DNA from: DAOUJW01 sp965218945
Lineage (GTDB): Bacteria; Chloroflexota; Dehalococcoidia; Lucifugimonadales; UBA2985
Direction of reading: 5' to 3'
Length of the DNA stretch: 64,000 nt
Assembly: GCA_965218945.1 (NCBI GenBank)
Contig: OZ244718.1
Span: forward strand, 1,612,001 to 1,676,000
In this document: positions 15,805 through 23,250 of the stretch, one piece after another
How positions within the stretch are numbered: position 1 is the stretch's first letter
Layout: the number at the start of each line of letters is the position of its first letter
Program-made: the position numbers and the translations under genes
The notes under the pieces: model-generated
What the model saw: the letters and a program-made list of their open reading frames with translations, nothing else
What the model was told of the DNA's origin: nothing
Databases searched by the model: none

Positions 15805-16207
15805 GCGGACAATTCTCGCCCCACGTTGTCGACCAAGTGACGTACTTGTAGAAGTTCAGCGCGTTAGATTGGATGGCATGTTTACCGAGGGGGATGAATC
15901 TATAGTTTGCAGCTAACAAATCTCCCGATAGCGCCGTCTTGTTCCAGACTGCACCATTCCTGTCGAGAATCAGGCGGGATACGCAGCATTTATCCTGTGC
16001 ATTTCACCCCATTTACACCGGGTCGTCCCTTAGAGCCGCTCAAAGGGGAGATGCACACGGAGGTCAGCCGGTGAGCAGTGATATATGCGACTATGGAACC
16101 CTTCAACAGGGAGCAGCAATAACTTGAAGCTGCGTGAAGTACGGCCCATCGTCAAGCCAGGCCGGAGAAAGTGGACCGGTAATACCAGGTCAGAGGAGCA
16201 CAAGGAG

Positions 16208-16234
16208 TGTAGGTTGTCAGCGATAGTGGGACAA
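16208..16234 (+). repeat. Solo insertion-sequence end (IS3-like element), copy 1
   Basis: The segment begins TGTAGG and contains GTCAGCGATAGTGGGACA. It matches the right terminal repeat of the IS3-like relic at 26359 (CAGCGATAATGGGACA). The flanking 15.8-16.6 kb region holds no recognisable gene; this and the next copy are the only structure I see there. Confidence 0.5.
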
Positions 16235-16310
16235 CAAAGGGGGTAGAAAAAGTCAGTAGGGTGAGGTATGGTTAGCTCCTTTGATGGGGTAGATTACTCA
16301 TAGAGAGGAG

Positions 16311-16336
16311 TGTTGACCGTCAGCGATAGTGAGACC
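16311..16336 (+). repeat. Solo insertion-sequence end (IS3-like element), copy 2
   Basis: TGTTGACC then GTCAGCGATAGTGAGAC, in the same orientation as the copy at 16208 and 103 bp from it. Both are followed by a GGGGTAGAAA motif, so the repeat unit extends past the terminus. Confidence 0.45.
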
Positions 16337-16632
16337 ATTATTGGGGTAGAAAGACCCAAGAATTCCGAGATATTCTGTGCTTCGCTTCAAGTTTCGCAGT
16401 TCCACAACCAGCGCAAACATGTTACTGCTTTCAGTCAGCTTAGGCCTCCCGGAAAAACGCGCCCGTATCCTAAGCCATTGCACCGACCTTCGCAACACTT
16501 GACCTGTCCCAAGGAGTGTCTATCAATAGGAGAATGGCGGCACGATTTCTGGTGACCAGCCGCGATAGGCCACACGTTGCGGGTGAGCTTCGCGAGACTT
16601 CACAATCCGCAGAGCGAGTTGTTGAGTGTAGG

Positions 16633-16953
16633 TCATTTTGGAGGAGGCGGATCACTGTTTCCAACTAATCTTGCGACCCGTACGGCCAATTCCCATACAG
16701 CGATCTTATTGGTATGCCACAGTAAGGTCTCGTACGTCTCCTCAAGCGTGAGACACTTATGCTCTATGTGCTCGTCGGATAACCTGATAGCTCCATTGAA
16801 CTTCACTCCAAACGTATACTCGGGAATGACTATCACCTCTTGCCCCCATAGGTGTCCCGAGAAGGAACGGGCACTTCGGCGCCGCAAAGGGTTAACTTCC
16901 CTCATGGATACGTGGACATGAGACGGATCAGTGAGCCCGGCACTGTCCAACAC
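16633..16953 (-). pseudogene. 5'-truncated NUDIX hydrolase relic
   Basis: The minus-strand frame contains IPEYTFGVKFNGAIRLSDEH, then LTLEETYETLLWHTNKIAVWEL. This matches the C-terminal half of NUDIX pyrophosphohydrolases (I-LS-EH, EEA, L-W--NK-ALWEL). The NUDIX box (GX5EX7REUXEEXGU) is absent upstream, so the catalytic part is lost. It is probably non-functional. Confidence 0.5.
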
Positions 16954-16967
16954 GGGCTAGGAACGTG

Positions 16968-17813
16968 CTAGCGGCCCTTGAAGTTGGGCCTCCTCTTCTC
17001 GATGAAAGCGCGAACGCCCTCCTTATGATCCTCTGTAGCCCGTGCGATAGCCCCAGCCTGGGCATTGCTGGCGAAATGCTCTCGGAAGGTCTGATGGGTG
17101 GCTTTGTGAGTCATCATTTTAATGAGGCCCATCTGGACGGTAGGCCCCTGGGCCAGCTTTGTAGCCAACTCCATGGTGGCATCCATCAACTGCTCGTGGG
17201 GCACGACTTTGTTGGCCAGCCCAATGCGATAGGCCTCCTCTCCACTGATAGGCTCGCCTGTGTATGACATCATCAGGGTGTTGGAGATGCCCATGAGGCG
17301 CTGGAGCTGCCACAGGCTACCGTCTCCCGAAACGATACCGTTGCGGATGAAGGCTTCGCAAAACGCGGCCTGCTCCGAGGCGATGCGGAAATCACACGAG
17401 ATAGCTATGCCATCCCCAATGCCGTAGGCGGGCCCGTTAACCGCGGCGATAGAGGGTTTCTGTAGGTTCCACAACTTCCAGACGATGGATGGGCCTTCGA
17501 ACTGCCCATGCTCATAGGCGTATCCGGCCGGATCCATACGTTCCCAGACGCTAGGCTCCGGAGGTGGCGCTGCCGATTCCTCACGCTCACGGATGCTCTG
17601 ATTGAAGCCTTTCACATTAGCGCCAGAGCAAAATGCGCGCCCCTCTCCTGTGATCACCAGGCACCGGAGATCGGGATCTTGGGCCAGACGGTCGATTTCT
17701 GATTCTGCCTCTTGGGCTAGTTGACCACCCCAAGAGTTCCGTGTAGCGGGGTCGTTCAGAGTTAGAATAAGCACCCCGTCCCTTGTTTCTGAGCGAATAA
17801 ACTCGAAGGCCAT
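16968..17813 (-). CDS. Enoyl-CoA hydratase/isomerase family protein
   Basis: A 281-residue crotonase-fold protein. The CoA-binding oxyanion loops are visible: GRAFCSGANVKGF and AVNGPAYGIGDGIAISCDFRIAS, then EAFIRNGIVSGDGSLWQLQRLMG and the C-terminal RRPNFKGR. It probably hydrates or isomerises an enoyl-CoA in fatty or aromatic acid breakdown. The start is ATG 17813 with GGAGG four bases upstream; an in-frame ATG at 17840 is less supported. It is transcribed away from the acyl-CoA dehydrogenase gene. The crotonase fold covers many reactions, so the exact one is not given. Confidence 0.9.
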   Translation of the reverse strand: MAFEFIRSETRDGVLILTLNDPATRNSWGGQLAQEAESEIDRLAQDPDLRCLVITGEGRAFCSGANVKGFNQSIREREESAAPPPEPSVWERMDPAGYAYEHGQFEGPSIVWKLWNLQKPSIAAVNGPAYGIGDGIAISCDFRIASEQAAFCEAFIRNGIVSGDGSLWQLQRLMGISNTLMMSYTGEPISGEEAYRIGLANKVVPHEQLMDATMELATKLAQGPTVQMGLIKMMTHKATHQTFREHFASNAQAGAIARATEDHKEGVRAFIEKRRPNFKGR

Positions 17814-18157
17814 GATTCCTCCATCCGTTAATGTACTCACGGGAGTGCCGGAGCCACGGAAATTATCTTATGTTGCTTACGGTATGTCAATTTGCTGATG
17901 AAGTTGGGTAGTGTGCAATAGGAATGAGAGGGCGTATCTTTCCAAAAAAGTCAAAAACTCAATGGGAGTTGCAGAGCGAGGTCAAAGGTACAAGAGAAGT
18001 GGTGAAGAGATGTGAAAGAGCGGGCGCTGAAGGGAATACACAAGATAGCTCTTGACGTTCTGGCGCACAGGTCTTATGTTAACTGCAACCCATGCATCGG
18101 CTGAGGCGGGAGCCTCTAAATTGGGGATGCAGTTGCAGTGCAGTAAGGAGGTATTCT
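17814..18157. other. Divergent intergenic region between enoyl-CoA hydratase and acyl-CoA dehydrogenase genes
   Basis: About 344 bp, AT-richer than its flanks, holding the start regions of both genes. No clear palindrome, RNA gene or ORF was seen. Confidence 0.4.
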
Positions 18158-19372
18158 ATGGACTTTGCAATACCATACACCGAGGAGCAGGAGCAGTTCC
18201 GTCAGGAAGTACGAACATGGTTGGAAGAGAATATTCCCGATGAGATGAAAGAGCCGATAGATTCTAGGGACATCACCGAGGAGATGTGGAAGTTCTGGAG
18301 GGGGAATCACAGGGAAATGGGAGAAAAGGGGTGGCTCTTTCCTACCTACCCCAAGGAGTACGGTGGAGGCGGTCTAACTGCGGCCCACGCGACTATTCTC
18401 GAGGAAGAGCTTACTCGTGCCAGGGCTATCCGGTCCACCAGCACCACCTTTGTCTTCGACGACCTTATAGTGTGGGGCACGGAGGAGCAAAAACAGAAGT
18501 TCCTCGTTCCCATGCTGAGGGGGGAGAAGACCAATCACCAGAAACTCACGGAACCCAAAGGCGGAGCAGATCTGGCCAACTACCTGAGTAGGGCTGTACG
18601 GGACGGCGACGGCTGGATCCTCTCAGGGCAGAGCGTCTTCATCAGCGCCTGGGGTGACGAAGACTACTTTCCTGGCCCAATGCTGACGGACCCCGACGCA
18701 CCGCGCCACCGGAACTTGGGATTTTTTATGATACCCAACCCCTCCCCCGGCCTAGAGGTCAGGGCGATGGATCTTCTCTCCGGTGATAGGCAGAAGGTCG
18801 TCTTCATGGACAACGTGAGGGTGCCGGGAGACCACCTCATCGGAGGCGACCACGAGGGATGGCAGGTGATGGGGACTCACCTTGAGGCTGAGCACGGTGG
18901 CCATGGCGGGGCTGCCCCTAGGCATGAGGATGTGGACAACCTTGTGAGCTACATTAAAGAGAAAAGGCATGACAGGGGCACCCTGGGAAGCGATGACGTA
19001 ATCCAGCAAGTGGCCATGGATGCCGTCATAGAGGCTCATGTCCAGAGCCTCTTTACCAAGCGGACCTACTGGATGTACCAGAACGGGATGAATATTCAGT
19101 ACGAGGGTAACCTATCCGACGTGTACGACAGGGAATCTGGCTTGCGCAACGCTCGGAGAGTGAGGGAGACATACGGGATGTACGGACTCCTGGGCGTAAG
19201 AGAAACCACGGCCCCGCACGGTGGCGCGCAGGAGGTGAGCCAACGCAGCGCGGCTGGTCAACGGCACGCCGGCGGGAGCACAAACATCGCGAAGGTGGTC
19301 CTGGCTCGGCGTATTGGCATTAGCCGCACTCAGGAACGCGCTGCTCCTACGCCTTCAACCACTTCAAGCTAA
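18158..19372 (+). CDS. Acyl-CoA dehydrogenase family protein
   Basis: A 404-residue flavoprotein of the acyl-CoA dehydrogenase fold. It starts MDFAIPYTEEQEQFRQEVRTWL; the middle beta domain has KLTEPKGGADLANY and GWILSGQSVFISAWGDEDY. The C-terminal helical domain ends STNIAKVVLARRIGISRT. It oxidises an acyl-CoA using FAD, passing electrons to ETF. The start ATG 18158 has AGGAGG seven bases upstream; the longer frame from 18092 is not supported. With the following enoyl-CoA hydratase it forms a short beta-oxidation-like pair. The substrate class is unknown. Confidence 0.9.
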   Translation: MDFAIPYTEEQEQFRQEVRTWLEENIPDEMKEPIDSRDITEEMWKFWRGNHREMGEKGWLFPTYPKEYGGGGLTAAHATILEEELTRARAIRSTSTTFVFDDLIVWGTEEQKQKFLVPMLRGEKTNHQKLTEPKGGADLANYLSRAVRDGDGWILSGQSVFISAWGDEDYFPGPMLTDPDAPRHRNLGFFMIPNPSPGLEVRAMDLLSGDRQKVVFMDNVRVPGDHLIGGDHEGWQVMGTHLEAEHGGHGGAAPRHEDVDNLVSYIKEKRHDRGTLGSDDVIQQVAMDAVIEAHVQSLFTKRTYWMYQNGMNIQYEGNLSDVYDRESGLRNARRVRETYGMYGLLGVRETTAPHGGAQEVSQRSAAGQRHAGGSTNIAKVVLARRIGISRTQERAAPTPSTTSS

Positions 19373-19529
19373 GGGAGAATATGAAGGAGTTACCAAAGCA
19401 TCTTTGTAACGGGGACGTTCTACCAGGCTTCAGGGGTGTTCCGGTTACAGCGTAATACCCTAGGCACCATTGGTCAGTTCTTCTGCAATTGCAGGCAGAC
19501 CGGTAGCTATTGGAAAGGAGTGGAACAAG

Positions 19530-20354
19530 ATGGCGATCAAATCGTTGGATGCAGTTAAACTCTCTATTGATGGTCCAGTGGCGATCATAACCTTGAATCG
19601 ACCAGAGCGCCTGAATGCCGTGAATACGGAGTTGAGAGAAGGCCTTCACTCTGCCCTGGATGAGGTGGCAGTCAATGACGAGGTTCGCGCCGTCATCCTC
19701 ACAGGCGAAGGTAGAGGATTCTGCGCCGGGGCAGACGTTACTGGAATGCGCGCTCAGGCAGAAGGGAACCAGGAGGCCTTACGTCAACGTCGGGAACAGG
19801 AAGCACAGGGTGGCATGCAGCGGTACCCGGCCCGGGCGCTGCCGGTCCACATTCGGGCAATTCCCCAGCCTGTCATCGCTGCGCTGAATGGCGTGGCTGC
19901 GGGCATGGGCCTCTCCATCGCCCTTAGCTGCGATATTCGTGTCGCTTCGGAGCAGGCTCGCTTCGCCAGCATCTTCATCAAGCGATCTATAATGCCGGAC
20001 ACGGGAGCAACCTACTTCCTGCCCCACATAGCGCCAGGCGTGGCAGCGGAGATGGCCCTTACAGGCAACGTATACGATGCCAAGTGGGGCTTGGAGAAGG
20101 GTCTGGTCACCAAGGTCGTCCCCCACGACTCTCTTCTGGCAGAAGCCAGGGCATATGCCGAGACCATCGTGGGCAATCCACCAATCGGGGTGCGTATGAC
20201 CAAGTACCTAATCCAGCGCGGGATGGATGCCGACCTTCAGCAGGCCTTAACCAATGAGAGCTATTACAACTCCCAGGCTGCTCAGACCGACGACCGCAAA
20301 GAGGCAATACTATCTTTCCTGGAGAAACGAGAGCCTCAGTTCAAGGGAAGGTGA
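19530..20354 (+). CDS. Enoyl-CoA hydratase/isomerase family protein
   Basis: A 274-residue crotonase. It has ITLNRPERLNAVNTELREGL, the oxyanion motifs GRGFCAGADVTGM and ALNGVAAGMGLSIALSCDIRVAS, then FASIFIKRSIMPDTGATYFLP and the C-terminal EKREPQFKGR. The two oxyanion loops are intact. ATG 19530 has AGGAG nine bases upstream and aligns with the family N-terminus; the longer frame from 19470 does not. It follows the acyl-CoA dehydrogenase gene by about 160 bp, probably in the same transcription unit, and resembles the crotonase at 16968-17813. Confidence 0.92.
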   Translation: MAIKSLDAVKLSIDGPVAIITLNRPERLNAVNTELREGLHSALDEVAVNDEVRAVILTGEGRGFCAGADVTGMRAQAEGNQEALRQRREQEAQGGMQRYPARALPVHIRAIPQPVIAALNGVAAGMGLSIALSCDIRVASEQARFASIFIKRSIMPDTGATYFLPHIAPGVAAEMALTGNVYDAKWGLEKGLVTKVVPHDSLLAEARAYAETIVGNPPIGVRMTKYLIQRGMDADLQQALTNESYYNSQAAQTDDRKEAILSFLEKREPQFKGR

Positions 20355-20426
20355 TATCTTCCTCTCTGTGCTGTAACGCAGTGTACAGAGCCGACTGCGT
20401 CTTCATGTCGCGAATCTCAGCCGATC

Positions 20427-20537
20427 TGTTGGCAACCAGCAAGAATGGCACACATTGAGACCCGAGAGATCAGGGGTCGGATGGAGGTTTGGTGAGCTCG
20501 CTGAGGGCCCTGTTGTGCAGTCTTCGTCGTTCGATGC
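20427..20537 (+). repeat. 3'-end relic of the IS3-like element
   Basis: About 110 bp closely matching the left end of the element at 25630-26359: TGTTGGCAACCAGC, then ACACATTGAGACCCGAGAG, then the end of the transposase reading frame (minus strand). The match stops near 20537. The rest of 20355-21054 holds no gene I can support. Confidence 0.6.
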
Positions 20538-21054
20538 TCCGATGGGCTGTAGATCTCGAAGCGCCAAGGCAAGTCAGATTGGAATAGGAACGTAATTCCG
20601 CTGGGACGGCTCCTATCTTGGGTTCGAGTCTCGCTAGGTGGGGCCGAAGCGTACTGAACTGCGAACTTTTCGGTGGGTCGTGCCAATATAGACGGAACTC
20701 CTAAGAATCACTCTGAAGCGCTACAAAACTCTGCAGTTTCGGGAGACCTACGTGTATTGCTCGCAAATCGAACTTAGGGCCTAGCATTCACGTTCTAATC
20801 TGCCCAGAGAGACCAATCTGAGTGAACTCTTTTAGTCGCTAATACTTGCCTAAGTCAACTAACGGGACCAATTTCGGGCGCTTTGCCTGGTCATGCCGCG
20901 TTGACGATCTGTAAAGGCTATGCAACTAAAATCCGCTGTCTCCCGAAGAGAGCGCATTTGACAGTGTTTCCACCTCGGCCCGATAATGCAGCAGTTTCCC
21001 ACTTTTTGCCTTGCCTGGAAGGGGCTTCCCTTGCGATACGCGGCATAGTGTATC

Positions 21055-21516
21055 TTGGTCCTGGCCAACATTGCTTGTTCCAACCTATTTGCGCCCACTC
21101 CCACGGATGAACCATTAGCCGCAGCCCGATTCTGCCGCGAAGCGACAGATATCCTCGGGCCGGGAAACGCACTCTGGGAAGAGAGCCTTGAGCACATGAA
21201 GGTAGGAGCGGAGACTGCGGGACTTCTCGACAATCCCTCCTATACGCGTGGCGCTTCAGAAGTGAAGTCCAATTTTTGTGAAATCGCAGGACGCCTCCGA
21301 AATCTTCAGGTACCTCAATCTGCAAGACATTTGGAAGGACTTATTCAGAATCTAGCGGAGGGCTTCGAGCAACTAGGAAGCGACTATGAGATAGCAATAC
21401 AATTATGGATTCTGGAGTCGGCCAGAGCCGTTATGGAAGATGTAACAGCCGGAATGGAGCGTGTCGTTTCACTGTTGAATAAGTTCGTTGAGGAGCTTAG
21501 AGGCGTTTGCTCTTAG
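21055..21516 (+). CDS. Hypothetical protein, possibly a truncated lipoprotein
   Basis: A 153-residue frame starting at TTG: VLANIACSNLFAPTPTDEP, then a helical region (LEGLIQNLAEGFEQLG, ARAVMEDVTAGMERVVSLLNKFVEEL). IACS followed by a Thr/Pro linker looks like a lipobox, but the hydrophobic stretch is too short and a stop precedes the TTG, so the signal peptide may be cut. I recognise no family. No SD is seen. It sits alone between IS debris and the PD-(D/E)xK-like gene. Confidence 0.45.
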   Translation: MVLANIACSNLFAPTPTDEPLAAARFCREATDILGPGNALWEESLEHMKVGAETAGLLDNPSYTRGASEVKSNFCEIAGRLRNLQVPQSARHLEGLIQNLAEGFEQLGSDYEIAIQLWILESARAVMEDVTAGMERVVSLLNKFVEELRGVCS

Positions 21517-21925
21517 AGTATGAGTAGGGTCACACCCTCGAACCTGTGCCCAACGTCACCGGGGAGCGGGCGAGCTAGCGCACAGGACAGATAGCCCACT
21601 TGCCGATGAGCACAAGAGTACTCCGTCGCTGATATGTGGCTCGATGCCTTTGATTCCTCTGGAATAGTGGGGCGGGCAACCTGATACTGTTTATGTCATC
21701 CTTAGTATGATGCTTAGAAGGGAGAACCGGACAAGCTCAAGTATAGTTTGTGGCAATAACTTCCTTCTGAACCCTAATCTTTTCCTCCGTGAGCCTGTGG
21801 AGACGATGATCTAGGCAAATGTAGGCCAGCTCCGTGGCTCCGCTCCTCCAGATGTTCGGGATCTCGCTGCTGAAATCTACAGAAAATGCAGGCACTATTC
21901 GCGAAGTCATCAAGTCCAGCAGGTA
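21517..21925. other. Intergenic region without recognisable features
   Basis: About 410 bp between a hypothetical gene and the convergent PD-(D/E)xK-like gene. I see no ORF with coding character, no IS end and no clear terminator. Confidence 0.3.
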
Positions 21926-22552
21926 TCAGGCTCGGATTATTCGGAAATGATCTCCAGATACTGACGCTTTGCCATCGGCGTCGCATCGTGTGACTTTGAC
22001 TCTGCCCTTCGGGATTTTCAATTCGAGCCAGCAGTATGAACCGTCATCTTTAGTCATCCAACGAGGCCAATTCTCAGTCTTCAACTGCTGAGGAATGCGA
22101 GGGGACAACAGACAAAAGTGGGGCACGACACCGGGATACCGTTCACCATCAGGTCCAAAGATTACCCTCAGACGGTCGGCCTTCGATTGCATCTGGTCAT
22201 TTTTCCAACCCGTAACTCCCTTGGCCTCTGCCAGGACTACGTGGGCCTGCTCCCCTTCATCAAAGGCAATTAGCAGGTCAATGTCTTCCTGGTTCCCTTT
22301 GATGACCTGTTGTCCCGGGTTGTCAAGAATCCCGCCGGTCGCGCCACTCTTGTAAGCATAGAGGGCCGCAGTTAGCCAATCCAGATGGTAATCCATTGCG
22401 ATCAACGCTCCCTCGGGTATGGTGAGGTCGACAGATCGGCCCAACTTCGCCCGGAAGTCGTCGTTCAGTTGAGACCTGCCCAAGGCTTGGCTGATGAGAA
22501 AGAAACGCTCCTTACGGTTAAAGGATTCCAGCAATTCAGGGAGGTTGATCAT
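21926..22552 (-). CDS. Hypothetical PD-(D/E)xK-like nuclease-fold protein
   Basis: A 208-residue protein. The centre reads EDIDLLIAFDEG, then VVLAEAKGVTGW, a D-X(n)-E-X-K arrangement seen in PD-(D/E)xK nucleases such as restriction or archaeal Holliday-junction-type enzymes. The rest is unrecognised, with a C-terminal region rich in aromatic and basic residues. The start ATG 22552 has GGAAGGAGG nine bases upstream. The longer frame from 22624 is not supported. It could be an orphan restriction-like or host-defence protein; no methylase or partner gene adjoins it. Confidence 0.6.
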   Translation of the reverse strand: MINLPELLESFNRKERFFLISQALGRSQLNDDFRAKLGRSVDLTIPEGALIAMDYHLDWLTAALYAYKSGATGGILDNPGQQVIKGNQEDIDLLIAFDEGEQAHVVLAEAKGVTGWKNDQMQSKADRLRVIFGPDGERYPGVVPHFCLLSPRIPQQLKTENWPRWMTKDDGSYCWLELKIPKGRVKVTRCDADGKASVSGDHFRIIRA

Positions 22553-22870
22553 TTCCAAAAGCCTCCTTCCAACTTTTTTGTGTAGGAATACCAAAAACCT
22601 AGTCGATACGTGGGTGCAACCCATGCATCTGAGAGAACTTAACTTGAGTTTTGAGGCGACTCAAGAACACCTCCACCGAGGTCAGGCCTCACAGCTCCCT
22701 GAGGGGAAGAACACCCAAAGAGTTTGCTGAGTCAATGGCTGGACTCTACTAGCCAGTGACACTAATCTTGGGGTAAGGTCACGCAGGCGTCCGGCCCAAC
22801 GGCTAGAGGATGCCATTGGCCTATTGGGGGCGTCAAATGGCTGTGCCCATGGTGGAACCGGCACTGCTGT
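22553..22870. other. Intergenic region between PD-(D/E)xK-like and PPC-repeat genes
   Basis: About 318 bp. I see no ORF with coding character, no IS end, and no clear terminator for the PPC-repeat gene. Confidence 0.3.
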
Positions 22871-23250
22871 TCAAGCTATGGCTATCATAAATGTGTACGG
22901 TCCGGTGTTCCCGTCGCCGCTCCCCATGGCAAGGAAATACTCGCCGGAGGAGGGAGCAGTCCAAGTAAACTCGGATTGTTGGGTGTCTCCGTATGCGTCG
23001 GTCCATGTCTCTTTGCGTCCCGCCGAGTCGTACACGCCGACTGCAGAGTCGGGCAGAGTATAGGAATCCACGATGATCCAGTAATTCTGACCCTCCTCAG
23101 CCCGGAACGCGAAGTAGTCGAAGTCGAGGGCGCTTTCTATCCAGCCCATCACCACCTGTTCGAACATGATCTCTGTCGCGGACGCCGGGTCGTCTCCGTG
23201 GTCATCCTCTCCCATCCAGAGGGAAGCGCTCAGGGTATACGTTCCGGTAT
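22871..23250 (-). pseudogene. Frameshifted 3' part of the PPC-repeat lipoprotein gene
   Basis: This part encodes one more complete PPC-like repeat (DDHGDDPASATEI, FDYFAFRAEEGQNYWI, SGEYFLAMGSGDGNTGPYTF) in a frame one base off the upstream gene. Between the two, the joined reading RSLDTGTYTLSASL completes the previous repeat. A single-base indel near 23255-23262 separates them. It is either a real mutation or a sequencing error; the intact protein would be about 900 residues. Confidence 0.75.

Noticed and set aside
15939..16127. Plus-strand 62-codon frame in the 15.8-16.6 kb gap
   Set aside because: No SD, no family character, and unsupported by neighbours.
20600..20660. A GGTTCGAGTC motif resembling a tRNA T arm
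   Set aside because: The flanking bases do not form a T stem, D arm or anticodon arm.
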